A stretch of 64,000 nt of DNA from Coralliovum pocilloporae (GCF_030845175.1 NZ_CP132542.1:2081501-2145500); one strand, 5' to 3'; counted from the first letter of the stretch, positions 26,094 through 35,752 are shown. Notes: generated from the letters alone by a model not told the origin. Program-made: numbers and translations.

Positions 26094-26407
26094 CGGATTG
26101 TTCCATTCTTCAGAGCGGTGGCGATCCACGCTGCATCCGCTTCGGTCAGAAGACCGCGCCATGGGGGCATGGCCGTTTCCGGCAACCCGTCGAGAATGAT
26201 GTCCCGCAGGGTTTCTTCATCCAGATGGGTGATGGCCTGGGGCAGGAGCGGGCGTCCGAGACCGCCTTTAAGGGTCAGTCCATGACAGGACCCGCAGTCC
26301 TGAATGACCATGTTACGCAGGTGTTCCACATCCACATCATCCGCCAGGACCGGGAAGGAGCAGAGCAGACCAGTGGCAGCCAGAACAGCTCTCCAGATCC
26401 TAGCCAT
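26090..26407 (-). CDS. nirC: NirC, small c-type cytochrome
   Basis: Periplasmic monohaem cytochrome c55x, about 105 residues. Signal peptide, then CGSCH with a Met ligand in ETAMPPW. In Pseudomonas it donates electrons to NirS and may help d1 maturation. Start chosen at 26407, overlapping the nirE stop by 8 nt; an ATG at 26449 is in frame but would overlap nirE by 50 nt. Confidence 0.9.
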   Translation of the reverse strand: MARIWRAVLAATGLLCSFPVLADDVDVEHLRNMVIQDCGSCHGLTLKGGLGRPLLPQAITHLDEETLRDIILDGLPETAMPPWRGLLTEADAAWIATALKNGTIR

Positions 26408-27212
26408 GAACGACCTCCAGCCGCGCCGGGCGGCGGCTGGAGGCCTCAACCTCCGCGCAGTCTTTCAACCGCTCCGGATGCAGGATGTTGCCGAGCCGGG
26501 TGACCTCGCCAATCATGAACAGGGTTGGAGACGGCAAGGCGGCAGCCTTTGCCTGTTCTGCGATGGTCGCCAGGGTTCCGGTCACATGGCATTCATCCGG
26601 CGTGGTGCCACGAGATACGGCCATAACGGGTGTTTCTGAATCAAGGCCATGGGCGATGAGCTGGTGACTGATCTGCCCGATGGCAGAAAGCCCCATATAG
26701 ACAACCAGAGTGGTGTCGGGATCAGCCAGGCTTTTCCAGTCCAGATCAAGGGGTTTATCTTCCCGGCAGTGCCCTGTCACATACCGGACGCCGGTCGCCA
26801 GTCCCCGATGGGTGAGAGGGACACCCAGTTGCGAGGCGCAGCCCTGTGCGGCCGTGATCCCTGGTACGATCTCGAACGGCACTTCGGCTTCCACAAGAGC
26901 AAGCGCTTCCTCGCTGCCGCGTCCGAATATGAACGGGTCGCCGCCCTTCAGACGAACCACCCGCAGCCCTGAACGGGCCAGGTCCACCAGCATCTGATTG
27001 ATCTCATGCTGGGGTACGGGGTGATTGCGCGGGGTTTTACCAACGGGGTAAAGCGCTGTCCGTGGCGGAACAAGGTCGAGAATATCCTTTGAGATCAGCC
27101 GGTCATAGACCACGGCTTCCGCCTGCTCGATCCGGCGCAGGGCCTTGACTGTCAGAAGTTCCGGATCACCCGGTCCGCCGCCAATCAGGGAAACTGTTCC
27201 AATACGTTTCAT
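26400..27212 (-). CDS. nirE: NirE, uroporphyrinogen-III C-methyltransferase
   Basis: SAM-dependent enzyme that makes precorrin-2, the entry to haem d1. 270 residues with the SUMT signatures VSLIGGGPGDPELLTVKA, VVRLKGGDPFIFGRG and the GITAAQG segment. First gene of nirE-C-F-DL-G-H. It could also be called cobA, but the operon decides for haem d1. The FNR/NNR box at 27282-27295 is 70 nt upstream of the start. Confidence 0.95.
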   Translation of the reverse strand: MKRIGTVSLIGGGPGDPELLTVKALRRIEQAEAVVYDRLISKDILDLVPPRTALYPVGKTPRNHPVPQHEINQMLVDLARSGLRVVRLKGGDPFIFGRGSEEALALVEAEVPFEIVPGITAAQGCASQLGVPLTHRGLATGVRYVTGHCREDKPLDLDWKSLADPDTTLVVYMGLSAIGQISHQLIAHGLDSETPVMAVSRGTTPDECHVTGTLATIAEQAKAAALPSPTLFMIGEVTRLGNILHPERLKDCAEVEASSRRPARLEVVHG

Positions 27213-27253
27213 GGTCCCGGCCTTTCCAGTTGATGCTTTTCAGCGTTGGCCTC

Positions 27254-27295
27254 ATGAAACTGTGTGAGGGACGATTCCACATTGACTTTCATCAA
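27254..27295 (-). promoter_or_regulatory. FNR/NNR-type promoter of nirE
   Basis: The dyad box TTGACTTTCATCAA (27282-27295) is followed on the minus strand after 22 nt by TTTCAT (27259-27254) as a weak -10. Predicted start near 27247, 35 nt before nirE. Confidence 0.75.
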
Positions 27296-27359
27296 GGTTG
27301 AAACTGGAACCGTTCCAGAATCTCAAAAAACTGTGAAAAATGGCCCGTTTCTGCCGATC

Positions 27360-27401
27360 TTGACTTTGGTCAAAGGCGATTCCCGTGAAGCTGCCTAGGG
27401 T
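27360..27401 (+). promoter_or_regulatory. FNR/NNR class II promoter of norQDEF
   Basis: TTGACTTTGGTCAA (27360-27373), identical to the norC box, then 22 nt to TAGGGT (27396-27401). Same geometry and -10 as nosR. Predicted start near 27408, which leaves a leader of about 423 nt before norQ. Confidence 0.8.
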
Positions 27402-27665
27402 CAAGACTCATTGCTGACGCCCATTCTGTTCATCAGGGAAGTACAGAATGGTCGCAAACAAAAGCGCAGGACAGGTGGACCCTATTCAAGCTGTTGTTTG
27501 TGGTCAGGCTGGACTTCCCTGATGAACCCAAAGGGCGGGGTCATTTTACCGTCCGGCTTTGTTGGAGATCCTTGAAAACCGGAAGGTTTCCTGCGGACCT
27601 CCGCCGCGCCGGGCGAAAAAATGACTATCGCAGAATGGACGTCAGCAATGAGTTTTGACCCTAGG
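27394..27665. repeat. 35-bp inverted duplication with nested hairpins in the norQ leader
   Basis: Positions 27394-27428 are repeated in inverted form at 27631-27665 with 33 of 35 identical; the left arm includes the -10 element and predicted start. Inside, 27429-27442 is exactly inverted at 27513-27526, and CCATTCTGT/ACAGAATGG (27421-27429 / 27443-27451) make a local hairpin. This may be an insertion remnant or a structured RNA leader. Confidence 0.7.
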
Positions 27666-27830
27666 GTCCATACATACGGATTATTCCTGAGGGAATGGAC
27701 CGGAGGATCTGCCGCTTCATACACAGCCACACTGACGTAGTGATGCATTCCAGACCCTTGCAGACCTGCTCATATGCCGGGAGACACACCTCCCGACATA
27801 TGGGAAATGACAGCAAACGTGGAGACCATG

Positions 27831-28646
27831 ATGACCGGATCAGTTGCTCATCTTGATGGTGTGGAGAACACCGATCAGCCTTTCTATCAGCCGCAGTCGG
27901 ACGAGTGCTCCATTTTCGGGATGGCCTATGACCGGAAACTGCCGGTATTGCTCAAAGGCCCGACCGGGTGCGGCAAGACGCGCTTTGTCAGCCACATGGC
28001 TGCCAGGCTTGGGCTGCCGCTTTATACGGTTGCCTGTCATGATGACCTGTCCGCAGCCGATCTGACAGGCCGCTATCTTCTGAAAGGGGGCGAGACGGTC
28101 TGGTCTGACGGGCCGCTGACACAGGCTGTCCGCAATGGCGGCATCTGTTATCTGGATGAGGTGGTCGAAGCCCGTAAGGATGTGACAGTGGTTCTGCATC
28201 CTCTGACGGATGATCGCCGGGTTCTGCCGCTTGAACGCACGGGAGAAACGCTTGTTGCGCCAGACAATTTCATGCTGGTCGTCTCTTATAACCCGGGCTA
28301 CCAGAACATTCTCAAAACCCTCAAGCCCTCTACTCGCCAGCGGTTTGTGGCGCTGGATTTCGATTTCCCTGCCATGGAGCAGGAAGTGGCGATTGTCGCG
28401 CGCGAAAGCGGTCTTTCAGATGATCGGGTCAGGCCGCTGGTGCTGCTGGCCAGGAAATATCGTGAGCTGAAAGGGCAGGACCTGGAAGAGGGCGTCTCAA
28501 CCCGTCTGCTCGTCTATTGCGCCGGACTGATAGCGGACGGCATGTCCATGGACCGGGCAATTGATATTGCCATGATCGGACCGCTGACTGACGACGAGGA
28601 TACCAGGGCCGGTCTCAAGGACCTGGTCTCCGTCACTATCGGCTAA
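27831..28646 (+). CDS. norQ: NorQ/NirQ, MoxR-type AAA+ ATPase
   Basis: Cytosolic AAA+ chaperone that works with NorD to activate NorCB (insertion of the non-haem iron). About 271 residues. Walker A in LLKGPTGCGKTRFVSHMA and Walker B in GGICYLDEVVEA, with sensor VVSYNPGY. Start at 27831 because GGAG (27821-27824) gives a 6-nt spacer; ATG 27828 and an in-frame ATG at 27774 are alternatives. It opens norQDEF, separated from norCB by more than 10 kb. Confidence 0.93.
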   Translation: MTGSVAHLDGVENTDQPFYQPQSDECSIFGMAYDRKLPVLLKGPTGCGKTRFVSHMAARLGLPLYTVACHDDLSAADLTGRYLLKGGETVWSDGPLTQAVRNGGICYLDEVVEARKDVTVVLHPLTDDRRVLPLERTGETLVAPDNFMLVVSYNPGYQNILKTLKPSTRQRFVALDFDFPAMEQEVAIVARESGLSDDRVRPLVLLARKYRELKGQDLEEGVSTRLLVYCAGLIADGMSMDRAIDIAMIGPLTDDEDTRAGLKDLVSVTIG

Positions 28647-28678
28647 TCTTCAGGGTCGCAGCATTCGGGAGTAATGCT

Positions 28679-30625
28679 ATGGGTGAGTTTCATATCAAAC
28701 CGTGGGAACCGGAAGAAAGTGTCGGCCATCTCTGGCATGGCTACGCATCACGTCTGGATCAGACACCACACTTCCCGGATGCTGCTGTTGCTCTGGATGA
28801 TATGACCACCCGTCTCGGCATTCTGTTTCGCGGGCTTGGTGGAGACGCATCCGTAGAGCTGGCTCCGGCTCCTCGCGAAACCGCCCGACACAGACTGTCC
28901 TGGCTGCGGCGGCTGGGCCATGCAGCGGATCATGTGGAAATGGCAAGTTTTGATGGCAGCACTCTGCGTCTGCCTGAAACACTTGATTGCCTGCCGAAGG
29001 AAGGCCTCAACGAGGACCTCTATAAATGGCTGGCGGTGACAGCCGCCATCATGCCGGAAATCCGTCTGACTGAAACCGATCCTTTGCGGCGCGATCTGGA
29101 AACACTGTGCTGGGCCTTCCGGATGAACTGGCTGATGGAAGCCACATTCCCGTCAATGAAGCCAATTGCGGATCGTCTGAAGGCCGGGCTGCTGGCTTTG
29201 CGTGCAAAACGCAAGCTGCCGGAAACAGAGCAAGCGGTCGAGTCTATCATTCGTATTCTGCTGGATGACCCTGCAGGCCTGTCAGAGCCTGCGGTTCTGT
29301 TCTATGCCGAAATTGTTGCCGAGAAGCCTGATTTTTCAAGGTTTTCTGCACCGCGCCGTTATCGACCCTTCCGTTATGTTCCGTTCTGGCTGGATATCCG
29401 GGAGCAGAAGTTCTCTGCTCCGAGGCAGCGACAGGAGGCGGATGAGACACCGGTTGGTGGTGACCAGTCCAACGACAAAAAGAAAAAGGCCCAGCGACGG
29501 GAAAGTGATCAGGCGGATCGTAATGATTCCCTGATCCTCAACCGGTTCGAGACCATCCTGTCCTGGACAGAGTTCATGAATATCAACCGCAAGGTTGAAG
29601 ATGATGATGAGGCCAGCGCCAAAAAGGTGGCGGATGATCACAACGAGATGGGTCTTGCAGAAATCAAGGAGCGTCCGGCAACCCGTCTCTCCTTCGATCT
29701 CGACATGGCTCCTGAGGACCTCGACAGGGAGCGTCTCTCCGGCGAGCGGCTCTATCCCGAATGGGATTGTCACTCCGGCAGTCTTCTGAAGGATTATTGT
29801 CGCATTCTTGTGAACAGATCCGAGAGTGAAGATGCGCCTGACCTTCAGCCGCTTTCGGCGGACATGCGTAAGCAGATCAGGCATGTGCGTCAGCGGTTTG
29901 AAGCTCTGAGGCCGCGCCGGACCATCCTGCCGCGACAGCTTGACGGAGATGACCTGGACATGGATGCAGCCATTCGGTCCTGGGTTGATATCAAGGCCAC
30001 CGGTGAGGCCAGCGACCGTGTGTTCCGCCAGATCCGCAATGCCAGCCGGGACCTGTCTGTTGCCACTCTGTTTGACACATCCCGCTCAACAGAAAGCCTT
30101 GTGGAAGAACAGCCGGTTATCGAGATTGCCCGCAACGCGGTGACAGCGTTTGCCTATGGGCTCGATCACACCGGTGATGACCATGCGATCTATTCCTTTT
30201 CGTCGCTGAAACGGGACCGTGTCTTTGTGGATGTCTGCAAGGAGTTCGGCGAGACAATGAACAGCCGGGTTGTCAGCAGGCTCGCGGCTCTCAAGCCGGG
30301 CTTTTATACCCGCATGGGCGCGGCCATCCGTTTCGCCTCAGACGAGCTGCAGAAACGGGGTGCCAGCAAGCGCCTGCTTCTGGTGATCACCGACGGCAAG
30401 CCCAATGATCTCGACCATTATGAAGGGCGCTATGGCGTGGAAGATACCCGCAAGGCCGTGACGGAAGCCCGGATGATGGGGCATACGGTTTTCGCGGTTA
30501 CCATTGACGCAAAGGCCAGAACCTATCTGCCGCGGATTTTTGGTCGGGACGGATATGCGATTGTGGCAAAACCTGAAAAACTGGCAGACAGCCTGCCGAT
30601 GATCTTCAGGCATCTTGTCACGTGA
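28679..30625 (+). CDS. norD: NorD, von Willebrand A-domain partner of NorQ
   Basis: 648 residues. The C-terminal third is a VWA domain with a MIDAS-type DTSRSTES segment and LLVITDGKPND; the middle contains an acidic/basic low-complexity stretch (KKKKAQRRESDQ). NorD forms a complex with the AAA+ NorQ to mature nitric oxide reductase. Shine-Dalgarno GGGAG precedes the ATG; it begins 32 nt after norQ. Confidence 0.94.
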   Translation: MGEFHIKPWEPEESVGHLWHGYASRLDQTPHFPDAAVALDDMTTRLGILFRGLGGDASVELAPAPRETARHRLSWLRRLGHAADHVEMASFDGSTLRLPETLDCLPKEGLNEDLYKWLAVTAAIMPEIRLTETDPLRRDLETLCWAFRMNWLMEATFPSMKPIADRLKAGLLALRAKRKLPETEQAVESIIRILLDDPAGLSEPAVLFYAEIVAEKPDFSRFSAPRRYRPFRYVPFWLDIREQKFSAPRQRQEADETPVGGDQSNDKKKKAQRRESDQADRNDSLILNRFETILSWTEFMNINRKVEDDDEASAKKVADDHNEMGLAEIKERPATRLSFDLDMAPEDLDRERLSGERLYPEWDCHSGSLLKDYCRILVNRSESEDAPDLQPLSADMRKQIRHVRQRFEALRPRRTILPRQLDGDDLDMDAAIRSWVDIKATGEASDRVFRQIRNASRDLSVATLFDTSRSTESLVEEQPVIEIARNAVTAFAYGLDHTGDDHAIYSFSSLKRDRVFVDVCKEFGETMNSRVVSRLAALKPGFYTRMGAAIRFASDELQKRGASKRLLLVITDGKPNDLDHYEGRYGVEDTRKAVTEARMMGHTVFAVTIDAKARTYLPRIFGRDGYAIVAKPEKLADSLPMIFRHLVT

Positions 30626-30632
30626 GACCAGA

Positions 30633-31217
30633 ATGTCGGAAGAGGTGACAGGCCCGCGCACCCCTGATGATGACTGGTCGCCAGACCGTCTGCCCGGTGA
30701 TCTGATGATGTGGATCCTGATCGCCAGCGAGCTTGCGGTCTTCGGGATTGGCCTGATTGCTTTTGTCATAGCGGGCAGTCTCAATCCGGATCTTTTTGCC
30801 AGGGGGCGGGCCGGTCTTGATAGCGCTCTTGCCGCCATCAACACGATGGTTCTGCTCACAAGTGGCTACTTTGCAGCATGCGCGCTTGAAGCCGTTCGTT
30901 CTGATAATCATCGGAAGACCTGTCTTCATCTCGGACTGGCCGGAACACTCGGTATCGGTTTTGTCGTGCTGAAGTGGATGGAGTACAGCGCCAAGTGGCA
31001 GGCAGGATACGGGCTTGAAAGCGACGTGTTTCAAACGCTCTATTTCATGATCACCGGATTCCATGCTGCCCATGTTGTCTTTGGTCTCGCAATCCTCGGT
31101 TATGCGGCCGTCTACCGGGATCGGGACACCGTGCAGACCGCAACGGTTTTCTGGCACATGGTTGATCTCATCTGGCTGCTGATTTTCCCCGTTATCTATC
31201 TGATGGGGGCAGCGTAA
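30633..31217 (+). CDS. norE: NorE, cytochrome oxidase subunit III-like protein
   Basis: Membrane protein, about 194 residues with five hydrophobic segments, of the haem-copper oxidase subunit III family (LPGDLMMWILIASELAVFG, FHAAHVVFGLA, TVFWHMVDLIWLLIFPVIY). In denitrifiers norE sits with norQD and is thought to support NOR stability or activity. Start at ATG 30633, 7 nt after norD; a TTG at 30615 is in frame. Its stop overlaps the norF start. Confidence 0.9.
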   Translation: MSEEVTGPRTPDDDWSPDRLPGDLMMWILIASELAVFGIGLIAFVIAGSLNPDLFARGRAGLDSALAAINTMVLLTSGYFAACALEAVRSDNHRKTCLHLGLAGTLGIGFVVLKWMEYSAKWQAGYGLESDVFQTLYFMITGFHAAHVVFGLAILGYAAVYRDRDTVQTATVFWHMVDLIWLLIFPVIYLMGAA

Positions 31218-31489
31218 TGATCGGCAGACCCAATGGACTGCATCGTCTGACAATAAGCTGGCTTATACTGATGGTCATGACGGCATTGAGCCTTATCACA
31301 GCCATCGGCGGGCTCGAGGCGTCCGGTCCCTATGCGACCATGACCCTGATTGTTGTGGTCACCTGGATCAAGGTCAGACTGGTCCTGAAGAACTATCTTG
31401 AGCTTCATCTGGCACCCGCATGGCTCGGTCTTCTGAGTGGATTGATCGGAACGCTGGTGATTGTGACTGCAGTTCTTTCACTTCTGTAA
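31217..31489 (+). CDS. norF: NorF, small membrane protein
   Basis: 90 residues with three hydrophobic segments, resembling the cytochrome oxidase subunit IV family (LIVVVTWIKVRLVLKNYLELH). The ATG overlaps the norE stop (taATGa), so it is the last gene of norQDEF. Its exact role in NO reduction is not established. Confidence 0.85.
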   Translation: MIGRPNGLHRLTISWLILMVMTALSLITAIGGLEASGPYATMTLIVVVTWIKVRLVLKNYLELHLAPAWLGLLSGLIGTLVIVTAVLSLL

Positions 31490-31522
31490 GCGGGCAAGAT
31501 CGTTCACTTGGGATTGTCCTAC

Positions 31523-31564
31523 CTAACCAAAGTCAAGGCTGGACCAACTGTGGAGGACTAGGGT
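31523..31564 (+). promoter_or_regulatory. FNR/NNR class II promoter of nosR
   Basis: CTAACCAAAGTCAA (31523-31536) has one perfect half (GTCAA) and a degenerate one; TAGGGT (31559-31564) follows after 22 nt. Predicted start near 31571, only 16 nt before the nosR ATG. Confidence 0.65.
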
Positions 31565-31586
31565 CGATTCCGTAAGGAGACGACCA

Positions 31587-33767
31587 ATGCCCCTGGTTCA
31601 TAAGGCGTGGCCAATTGCTTGGCTGCGAACCCTTATCCTATGTCTTTTTGCTGCTGTATTCTCTGCCTTTGGTCCGGCAGACAACGCAGAAGCGGACGTG
31701 CTTTTAACGCGTTATCTCGACAAGGTAACGCCTGGAGAACTCGTTCCGGGTGCTGATGCATTCGGGTCGCTGCATGCTGATTTGCCGGTCGTACCCGTTC
31801 TCCAGGGTGGAGAGCGCGTGGCCTGGGCATTTCTGACATCGGACTTTGTTGAAACCGGCGGTTATTCCGGCAAGCCGATCCATGTGATCGTTGCCGTGGA
31901 TGATGGCGCGGTTGTGCGTGGCGTAAACCTGGTCAAGCACTGGGAGCCGATTGTTCTCATCGGTATTCCGGAAAAGCGCATCGTGGCGCTGATGGAGCGT
32001 TACAAGGGGCTGGACCTCAAGGCGGAAGCGGTTGCTGAAGGCAGTGCGCACGAGCTGGATATCATCTCCGGTGCGACTGTCACTATCATGGTGATTGACG
32101 ATTCCATTGTCCGCGGTGGCCTCAAGGTCTCACGTGCATTGGGTCTTGGCGATCTCAAACCGGAAGATTCGGCCTCTGGTCCGAAACAAGTCATCAACCC
32201 TGACAAAAGCGAAGTCAGCGACTGGATGACATTGACCGGAGATGGCTCGGTTCGCCGTCTGTCGCTGGATATCGGACAGATCAACGATGCCTTTGCCCGG
32301 TCCGGTGATGTGAAGGCTGCCAAACGACCGGAGCCAGGCCCCGGCACAGATACTTATATCGATCTCTATGGCGCTCTTGCCAATGTGCCGACCATCGGGC
32401 GGACTCTGATGGGAGAGGCCGAATACGGCAATCTGGTCACCGATCTGAAAGAGGGCGAAAATGCCCTTATTCTGGCGGCGCGCGGACGCTATTCCTATAA
32501 AGGGTCCGGCTATGTGCGCGGCGGGTTGTTCGACCGTATCCAGCTGATCCAGGGTGATCTGAGTGTCCGGTTCCGGGACAGGCACCAGCGTCGCCTTGGG
32601 GTGATTGCAGCCGATGGTGCGCCTGAATTCACAGAAATCGACATTTTCAGAATCCCGGCAGAGAGTGAATTCGATCCGACCAAACCCTGGCGGTTACAAC
32701 TTCTGGCCCAGCGGGCAACCGGTCCGGTCGACAAAGCTTTCCTGACCTTCGATCTGGGCTATTCCATTCCCCAGCACTATCTCAAGACTATTGCTCCACC
32801 GGTTCAGGCACAGGCTGCTGAAGAGGATAATGGTCGGGCGCTGCTGTGGAAACGGATCTGGCAGGACCGCCGGTCTGACGTGCTGATCCTTGGTCTGATG
32901 CTGACGGTGCTGACCGGTCTCTTCTTCTTCCAGAAGCTGGCGACCATTGATGAAACCGTCTTCCTCTGGATCCGGATGACCTATCTGGCGGTCACTCTGG
33001 TCTGGCTCGGCTGGATGGCCAATGCCCAGCTGTCCATTGTCAACATCTTTGCCATTATGGGGGCCTTCGTAAACGGCTTCGCCTGGGACACGTTCCTGAC
33101 GGATCCGCTGGTTTTCATCCTGTGGTTCTCGGTGGCGGCGGCGCTGATCTTCTGGGGCCGAGGGGCGTTCTGTGGCTGGCTCTGCCCGTTTGGCGCCCTG
33201 CAGGAGCTGACCAACAGGTTGGCGAAAATCTGCCGTGTCCCGCAATGGACTGTGCCCTGGGCTCTGCATGAACGCCTGTGGCCGGTGAAATACATGATCT
33301 TCCTCGGCCTGTTCGGTCTGTCGCTCTATTCAATTGAATCGGCCGAACACTATGCAGAAATCGAACCGTTCAAGACCGCGATCATTCTCAAGTTCGACCG
33401 TGCCTGGCCTTATGTGCTGTTTGCGGTCGGACTGCTGGCCATCGGCCTGTTCGTTGAGCGGTTCTATTGCCGTTATCTCTGCCCGCTGGGTGCAGCGCTC
33501 GCCATCCCGGCCCGTATCCGCATGTTCGACTGGCTGAAACGCTATCGGGAATGCGGCTCGCCCTGCCAGCGCTGCGCCAGGGAATGCATGGTCCAGGCCA
33601 TCCATCCAGAAGGCGACATCAACCCCAATGAATGCCTGAACTGCCTGCACTGTCAGGTTCTTTATCAGCATGACCAGAAATGCCCGGTCTGCATCAAGAC
33701 ACGCGTCAAGCGGCAGAAGTTCAGGGACCGTAATCAACCAATATCCGGCGACCCCAGTGTTGCATGA
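31587..33767 (+). CDS. nosR: NosR, membrane flavo/iron-sulfur protein for N2O reduction
   Basis: 726 residues. N-terminal export signal, then a periplasmic FMN-binding domain with the flavin-attachment segment SGAT (in DIISGATVTIMV). Several membrane helices follow, two CxxxCP motifs (CGWLCPFG, CRYLCPLG), and C-terminal 2x[4Fe-4S] cysteines (CQRCARECMV, CLNCLHCQV). NosR is needed for nosZ expression and supplies electrons to NosZ. GTAAGGAG precedes the start. First gene of nosRZDFYLX. Confidence 0.96.
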   Translation: MPLVHKAWPIAWLRTLILCLFAAVFSAFGPADNAEADVLLTRYLDKVTPGELVPGADAFGSLHADLPVVPVLQGGERVAWAFLTSDFVETGGYSGKPIHVIVAVDDGAVVRGVNLVKHWEPIVLIGIPEKRIVALMERYKGLDLKAEAVAEGSAHELDIISGATVTIMVIDDSIVRGGLKVSRALGLGDLKPEDSASGPKQVINPDKSEVSDWMTLTGDGSVRRLSLDIGQINDAFARSGDVKAAKRPEPGPGTDTYIDLYGALANVPTIGRTLMGEAEYGNLVTDLKEGENALILAARGRYSYKGSGYVRGGLFDRIQLIQGDLSVRFRDRHQRRLGVIAADGAPEFTEIDIFRIPAESEFDPTKPWRLQLLAQRATGPVDKAFLTFDLGYSIPQHYLKTIAPPVQAQAAEEDNGRALLWKRIWQDRRSDVLILGLMLTVLTGLFFFQKLATIDETVFLWIRMTYLAVTLVWLGWMANAQLSIVNIFAIMGAFVNGFAWDTFLTDPLVFILWFSVAAALIFWGRGAFCGWLCPFGALQELTNRLAKICRVPQWTVPWALHERLWPVKYMIFLGLFGLSLYSIESAEHYAEIEPFKTAIILKFDRAWPYVLFAVGLLAIGLFVERFYCRYLCPLGAALAIPARIRMFDWLKRYRECGSPCQRCARECMVQAIHPEGDINPNECLNCLHCQVLYQHDQKCPVCIKTRVKRQKFRDRNQPISGDPSVA

Positions 33768-33824
33768 CGCCGGACAGATATGGAGCCGCAAAGGCAACGG
33801 GCTCCGAAACCAAGGGAGATCGAC

Positions 33825-35738
33825 ATGACGATCAAAGATGACAACACCACGCTTTCCAGACGTGCTCTTTTGGGCGGAACCGCCAAGACGGCGATTGTAG
33901 CGGGTGCCGCTGCTGCTTCCGGCGGCGCGACCATCGCAGTGACCCAGTCGAGCCCGGCACTGGCTGCTGAAGCAGACCACGTGCTGCATCCGGGTGAACT
34001 GGATGAATATTATGGCTTCTGGTCCAGCGGTCAGGCTGGTGAGGTGCGTATGATCGGTGTGCCGTCCATGCGCGAAATCATGCGTATTCCGGTGTTTAAC
34101 CGCTGTTCAGCCACCGGCTGGGGCCTGACCAATGAGAGTAAGAAAATCCTGACGCAGGATCTGCTGCCCGAGACGCAGGAATTCGTGGCGAAGCAGGGCG
34201 GTGACTATTTCAACGGTGACCTTCATCACCCGCATATGTCGTTTACAGAAGGCACCTATGACGGTCGTTATCTGTTCGTCAACGACAAGGCCAACACCCG
34301 CGTTGCCCGTATCCGCTGTGACGTGATGAAGTGCGACAAGGTGATTGAAATCCCCAATGCCAGCGATATTCATGGTCTGCGGCCGCAGAAATATCCGCGC
34401 ACCGGCTATGTGTTTGCCAATGGCGAACACCGGATTCCGCTGCCCAATGATGGTTCTGTGCTTGATGAGCCGGAGAAGTACGTGGCGATCTTCACGGCTA
34501 TCGACGGTGACACCATGGAAGTGGCCTGGCAGGTCATCGTGGATGGTAACCTTGATAACTGTGATGCGGACTATCAGGGCAAATATGCCTTCTCCACCTG
34601 CTACAATTCTGAAGGCGGCGTGACCCTTGCTGAAATGACCTCAAGTGAGCAGGACTGGGCTGTTATCTTCAACATCCAGCGCATTGAAGAGGGCGTCAAA
34701 GCCGGCGATTACAAACTGTACAATGGCGTCAAGGTTCTGGATGGCCGCAAGGGCTCCAAGTACACCCGCTATGTACCGGTCTCAAACAGCCCGCATGGCT
34801 GTAACACCGCCCCGGATGGCAAACATGTTGTCATCAACGGTAAACTGTCACCGACGGTAACGGTTCTTGACGTGAACCTGATCGATGATCTGTTCGAGAA
34901 AGATGCCGATCCGCGGTCCTGTGTTGTTGCTGAACCTCAGCTTGGCCTTGGCCCGCTTCACACCGCATTTGACGGTCGCGGCAACTGCTATACGACCCTG
35001 TTCCTCGACAGCCAGATGTGCAAATGGAACATGGAAAAGGCCCTTGAACAATATCAGGGCAAGGATGTGGACCCGATCATCCAGAAAGTGGATGTGCAGT
35101 ATCAGCCGGGCCATAACCACACGTCCATGGGCGAAACCAACGAGGCCGATGGCAAGTGGCTCATCTCGCTCAACAAGTTCTCCAAGGACCGCTATCTGAA
35201 TGCCGGCCCGCTGAAGCCCGAGAACGAGCAGTTGATCGATATCTCGTCTGATCCGATCAAGGTGGTCCATGACAGCCCAACCTTCGCCGAGCCCCATGAT
35301 TGTATTCTGGTCCACCGGTCCAAGGTGAACCCGAAGAACATCTGGGATCGCAACGATCCGACCTGGGCTGATGCAGCCGCCCAGGCCAAGGCTGATGGCA
35401 TTGACCTTGAAGACTGCGCCGATGTGGTTCGTGACGGCAACAAGGTCCGCGTCTACATGACCTCGATTGCACCGAGCTTCTCGCTTGAGCAGTTCACGGT
35501 CAAACAGGGTGATGAAGTGACCGTCTATGTGACGAATATGGACGATATCGATGATCTAACTCATGGCTTCACCCTGGGTAATCATGGTGTAGCTATGGAA
35601 GTTGGCCCGCAGGCAACGGCATCTGTCACCTTCACCGCGGATCGTCCGGGCGTTCACTGGTTCTACTGCCAGTGGTTCTGCCATGCCCTGCATATGGAAA
35701 TGCGTGGCCGCATGATTGTTGAGCCTCGCGCGACCTGA
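33825..35738 (+). CDS. nosZ: Nitrous oxide reductase
   Basis: Periplasmic copper enzyme reducing N2O to N2, about 637 residues. Tat signal (SRRALLGG), seven-bladed propeller with the His ligands of CuZ, and a C-terminal cupredoxin with the CuA set Cys615, Trp617, Cys619, His623, Met626, offset by three from Pseudomonas numbering. The Tat signal places it in clade I. Start chosen at 33825 with AAGGGAG ahead; the frame opens at 33780 but that ATG has no such site. Confidence 0.97.
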   Translation: MTIKDDNTTLSRRALLGGTAKTAIVAGAAAASGGATIAVTQSSPALAAEADHVLHPGELDEYYGFWSSGQAGEVRMIGVPSMREIMRIPVFNRCSATGWGLTNESKKILTQDLLPETQEFVAKQGGDYFNGDLHHPHMSFTEGTYDGRYLFVNDKANTRVARIRCDVMKCDKVIEIPNASDIHGLRPQKYPRTGYVFANGEHRIPLPNDGSVLDEPEKYVAIFTAIDGDTMEVAWQVIVDGNLDNCDADYQGKYAFSTCYNSEGGVTLAEMTSSEQDWAVIFNIQRIEEGVKAGDYKLYNGVKVLDGRKGSKYTRYVPVSNSPHGCNTAPDGKHVVINGKLSPTVTVLDVNLIDDLFEKDADPRSCVVAEPQLGLGPLHTAFDGRGNCYTTLFLDSQMCKWNMEKALEQYQGKDVDPIIQKVDVQYQPGHNHTSMGETNEADGKWLISLNKFSKDRYLNAGPLKPENEQLIDISSDPIKVVHDSPTFAEPHDCILVHRSKVNPKNIWDRNDPTWADAAAQAKADGIDLEDCADVVRDGNKVRVYMTSIAPSFSLEQFTVKQGDEVTVYVTNMDDIDDLTHGFTLGNHGVAMEVGPQATASVTFTADRPGVHWFYCQWFCHALHMEMRGRMIVEPRAT

Positions 35739-35752
35739 CCGGAGATAGACTG

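Larger units (their letters stand above)
27213..27830. other. Divergent nirE / norQ control region
   Basis: 618 nt between two divergent operons. It holds two boxes (27282-27295 for nirE, 27360-27373 for norQ), a nested inverted-repeat structure (27394-27665) in the norQ leader, and a possible 24-codon leader ORF (27449-27523). A minus-strand ORF of 88 codons (27482-27748) has no sign of being real. Confidence 0.6.

Noticed and set aside
27482-27748. 88-codon minus-strand ORF in the norQ leader
   Set aside because: Runs through the inverted repeats, no ribosome-binding site, composition not protein-like.
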